From: Saposhnikovia divaricata
Taxonomy: Eukaryota; Streptophyta; Magnoliopsida; Apiales; Apiaceae
Assembly: GCA_036435485.1 (NCBI GenBank)
Contig: CM071599.1
Location: 4,180,803-4,244,802 of the forward strand
Direction of reading: 5' to 3'
Length of the DNA stretch: 64,000 bases
The number at the start of each line of letters is the position of its first letter. Positions within the stretch are counted from its first letter, which is position 1. Of the stretch, positions 61,505 to 64,000 are shown piece by piece. Made by a program: the position numbers and the translations under genes. A model generated the notes under the pieces. That model did not search any database and was not told where the DNA came from. It saw only the letters and a list, made by a program, of their open reading frames with translations.

Positions 61505-64000
61505 TCACGGGATATTGTTAAAAATCAAGTCGGACCATTTTGTTGATTTTTTTATATATTTTGTTCCTATTGGTTATTAAAATTCAACAAAATTTTATTT
61601 GACGTAGTTCGAACCTGGATCGGACCTGATATGATTGAAAATCGGTTTTCGGATAATCCTCAAAGGGGTTAGTACAAGAAATATTGTTAAAAATTGAGTC
61701 GGACCATTTCATGGACATTTTTACATATTTTGTTCCTATGGGTTATTGGGATTCAACAAAATTTTATTTGACGCATTTCGGACCTGAATCGGAGCTGATA
61801 TAATCGAAACTCGATTTTCGGATATTCCAAAAGGGGTTAGTACACGGGATATTGTTAAAAATCGAGTCGGACCATTTTGTGGATATTTGTTCATATTGTG
61901 TTCTTATGGGTTATTGGAATTCAACGAAATTTTATTTGACGCAGTTCGGAACGGAATCGGAGCTGATATGATCGAAACTCGGTTTTCGGAAAATTCTCAA
62001 AGGGGTTAGTACACGGGATATTGTTAAAAATCAAGTCGGACCATTTTGTGGATATTTTGACATATTTTATTCCTATGGGTTATTGGAATTCAACCAAATT
62101 TTATTTGATGCAGTTCGGACTTGAATCGAAGCTGATATGATCGAAACTCGGTTTTCGGATAATCCTCAAAGGTGTTGTACACGGGATATTGTTAAAAATT
62201 GAGTCGGACCATTTTCTGGATATTTTTACATATTTTGTTCCTATGGGTTATTGGAATTCAACGAAATTTTATTTGACGCAGTTCGGACCGGAATCAGAGC
62301 TGATATGATCGAAACTCGGTTTTCGGAAAATTCTCAAAGGGGTTAGTACACGGGATATTGTTAAAAATCAAGTCGGACCATTTTGTGGATATTTTTACAT
62401 ATTTTGTTCCTATGTGTTATTGGAATTCAACGAAATTTTCTTTGACGCAATTCGGACCGGAATCGGAGCTGATATAATCGAAACTCGGTTCTTGGATAAT
62501 CCTAAAAGGGGCTAGTACATGGGATATTGTTTAAAATCGAGTCGAACCATTTTGTAGATATTTTTACATATTTGGTTCCTATGGGTTATCGGGATTCAAC
62601 AAAATTTATTTTGACGCAATTCGGACATGAATCGGAGCTGATATGATCGAAACTCGATTTTCGGATAATCCTCAAATGGGCTAGTACATGGCATATTGTT
62701 AAAAATCGAGTCGGACCATTTTATGGATATTTTTACATATTTTGTTCCTATGGGTTATTGGAATTCAACGAAATTTTATTTGACGCAATTCGAACCGGAA
62801 TCGGAGCTGATATGATCGAAACTCGGTTTTCGGAAAATTCTCAAAGGGGTTAGTACACGGGATATTGTTAAAAATCAAGTCGGACCATTTTGTGGATATT
62901 TTGACATATTTTATTCCTATGGGTTATTGGAATTCAACCAAATTTTATTTGATGTAGTTCGGACTTGAATCGAAGCTGATATGATCGAAACTCGGTTTTC
63001 GGATAATCCTCAAAGGTGTTAGTACACGGGATATTGTTAAAAATTGAGTCGGACCATTTTCTGGATATTTTTACATATTTTGTTCGTATGGGTTATTGGA
63101 ATTCAACGAAATTTTATTTGACGCAGTTCGGACCGGAATCAGAGCTGATATGATCGAAACTCGATTTTCGGAAAATTCTCAATGGGGTTAGTACACGGGA
63201 TATTGTTAAAAATCGGTTTTCGAATAATCCTCAAAGGGGTTAGTACAAGAAATATTGTTAAAAATTGAGTCGGACCATTTCATGGACATTTTTACATATT
63301 TTATTCCTATGGGTTATTGGAATTCAACCAAATTTTATTTGATGCAGTTCGGACTTGAATCGAAGCTGATATGATCGAAACTCGATTTTCGGATAATCCT
63401 CAAAGGTGTTTGTACACGGGATATTGTTAAAAATTGAGTCGGACCATTTTCTGGATATTTTTACATATTTTGTTCCTATGGGTTATTGGAATTCAACGAA
63501 ATTTTATTTGACGCAGTTCGGACCAGAATCAGAGCTGATATGATCGAAACTCGGTTTTCGGAAAATTGTCAAAGGGGTTAGTACACGGGATATTGTTAAA
63601 AATCAAGTCGGACCATTTTGTGGATATTTTTACATATTTTGTTCCTATGTGTTATTGGAATTCAACGAAATTTTATTTGACGCAATTCGGACCGGAATCG
63701 GAGCTGATATAATCGAAACTCGGTTCTTGGATAATCCTAAAAGGGGCTAGTACATGGGATATTGTTTAAAATCGAGTCGGACCATTTTGTAGATATTTTT
63801 ACATATTTGGTTCCTATGGGTTATTGGGATTCAACGAAATTTATTTTGACGCAATTCGGACATGAATCGGAGCTGATATGATCGAAACTCGATTTTCGGA
63901 TAATCCTCAAATGGGCTAGTACATGGCATATTGTTAAAAATCGAGTCGGACCATTTTATGGATATTTTTACATATTTTGTTCCTATGGGTTATTGGAATT
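61505..64000 (+). repeat. Terminal irregular unit without an a/b junction (partial, 2496 bp seen)
   Basis: Order: b, c (61665-61832), d (61833-62001), e (62002-62170), f (62171-62338, one base short in its linker), g (62339-62507), h (62508-62676), i/d hybrid (62677-62845), e (62846-63014), f (63015-63183), micro-monomer (63184-63235), c/e hybrid (63236-63404), f, g, h, i (63912 to the window end, cut). No a/b marker occurs after 61503 although one would be expected by about 63164. Confidence 0.9.
63184..63235 (+). repeat. 52-bp micro-monomer, copy 3
   Basis: It shows the same join as the first two copies, with one linker change (AATGGGGTTAG at its left edge). It lies 4430 bp downstream of copy 1 inside a longer duplicated segment. 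Confidence 0.92.

Larger units (their letters stand above)
1..64000 (+). repeat. Satellite DNA array, ~169-bp monomer, higher-order repeat organisation
   Basis: The whole window is one uninterrupted tandem array with all monomers in the same orientation. The distance between successive linkers (NGGG[T/C]TAGTAC) is almost always 168 or 169 bp, for example at 293, 461, 630, 798, 967, 1136 and 1305. A typical monomer (30321-30489, 169 bp) is about 38% GC by hand count. It has an AT-rich middle (about residues 41-110) and a CG-containing right part with repeated TCGGA words. Monomers differ enough to be typed, and the types recur in fixed order, which defines higher-order repeats. No stretch departs from this pattern, so there are no genes, mobile-element insertions or unique islands to annotate. 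Location (centromeric, pericentromeric or subtelomeric) cannot be read from the sequence alone. Confidence 0.98.

Noticed and set aside
1..64000. CRISPR array
   Set aside because: Regular direct repeats are present, but there are no unique spacers: the whole 169-bp period is repeated, so this is satellite DNA.
1..64000. Telomeric repeats or ribosomal spacer repeats
   Set aside because: No runs of short G-rich telomere-type repeats and no recognisable rRNA sequence are present, so a subtelomeric or rDNA-spacer origin has no direct support.

Overview
This window holds a single kind of sequence from end to end: a head-to-tail satellite DNA array on one strand, with a monomer of about 169 bp (roughly 380 monomers). 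I find no gene, RNA gene, transposon, CRISPR array or unique-sequence island. Every 169-bp step repeats a recognisable linker (NGGG[T/C]TAGTAC) and the same internal words. It is eukaryotic heterochromatin of the kind found at centromeres, pericentromeres or subtelomeres. The species cannot be named from the sequence. A nucleosome-sized monomer occurs in plants, insects and vertebrates, and the CpG excess argues weakly against a heavily CpG-methylated germline.

The array is organised as higher-order repeats (HORs). The canonical unit is 1661 bp and has ten distinguishable monomers, which I call a to j: a+b share 310 bp, c is 168 bp, and d to j are 169 bp each. Monomers a and b are joined by a 28-bp deletion of the normal linker, leaving the word GGCCACGG. 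That junction serves as a phase marker and occurs 38 times (two copies carry a substitution). Units are described here from the start of b to the end of the next a.

Layout: 1-9.7 kb is an older or sister HOR family (11-mers of about 1.83 kb, using extra monomers c', d', e') with 10-, 6- and 5-mer derivatives. 9.7-14.7 kb is a mosaic border in which old and new monomers alternate and hybrids are common. 14.7-57.3 kb is the homogenised 10-mer core. It is interrupted by a nested pair of 1013-bp 6-mers (19.2-21.2 kb) and two 7-mer derivatives of equal length but different breakpoints (36.8-38.0 and 53.1-54.3 kb). 57.3-64 kb is a disordered edge with hybrid monomers, three copies of a 52-bp micro-monomer, a 4430-bp-offset duplication, and loss of the a/b marker after 61.5 kb.

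Shared private variants between neighbouring HOR copies, hybrid monomers and one conversion-like patch record unequal crossing-over and gene conversion. Open reading frames of 60-137 codons recur with the HOR period, but they are by-products of homogenised satellite sequence and are not annotated as genes.
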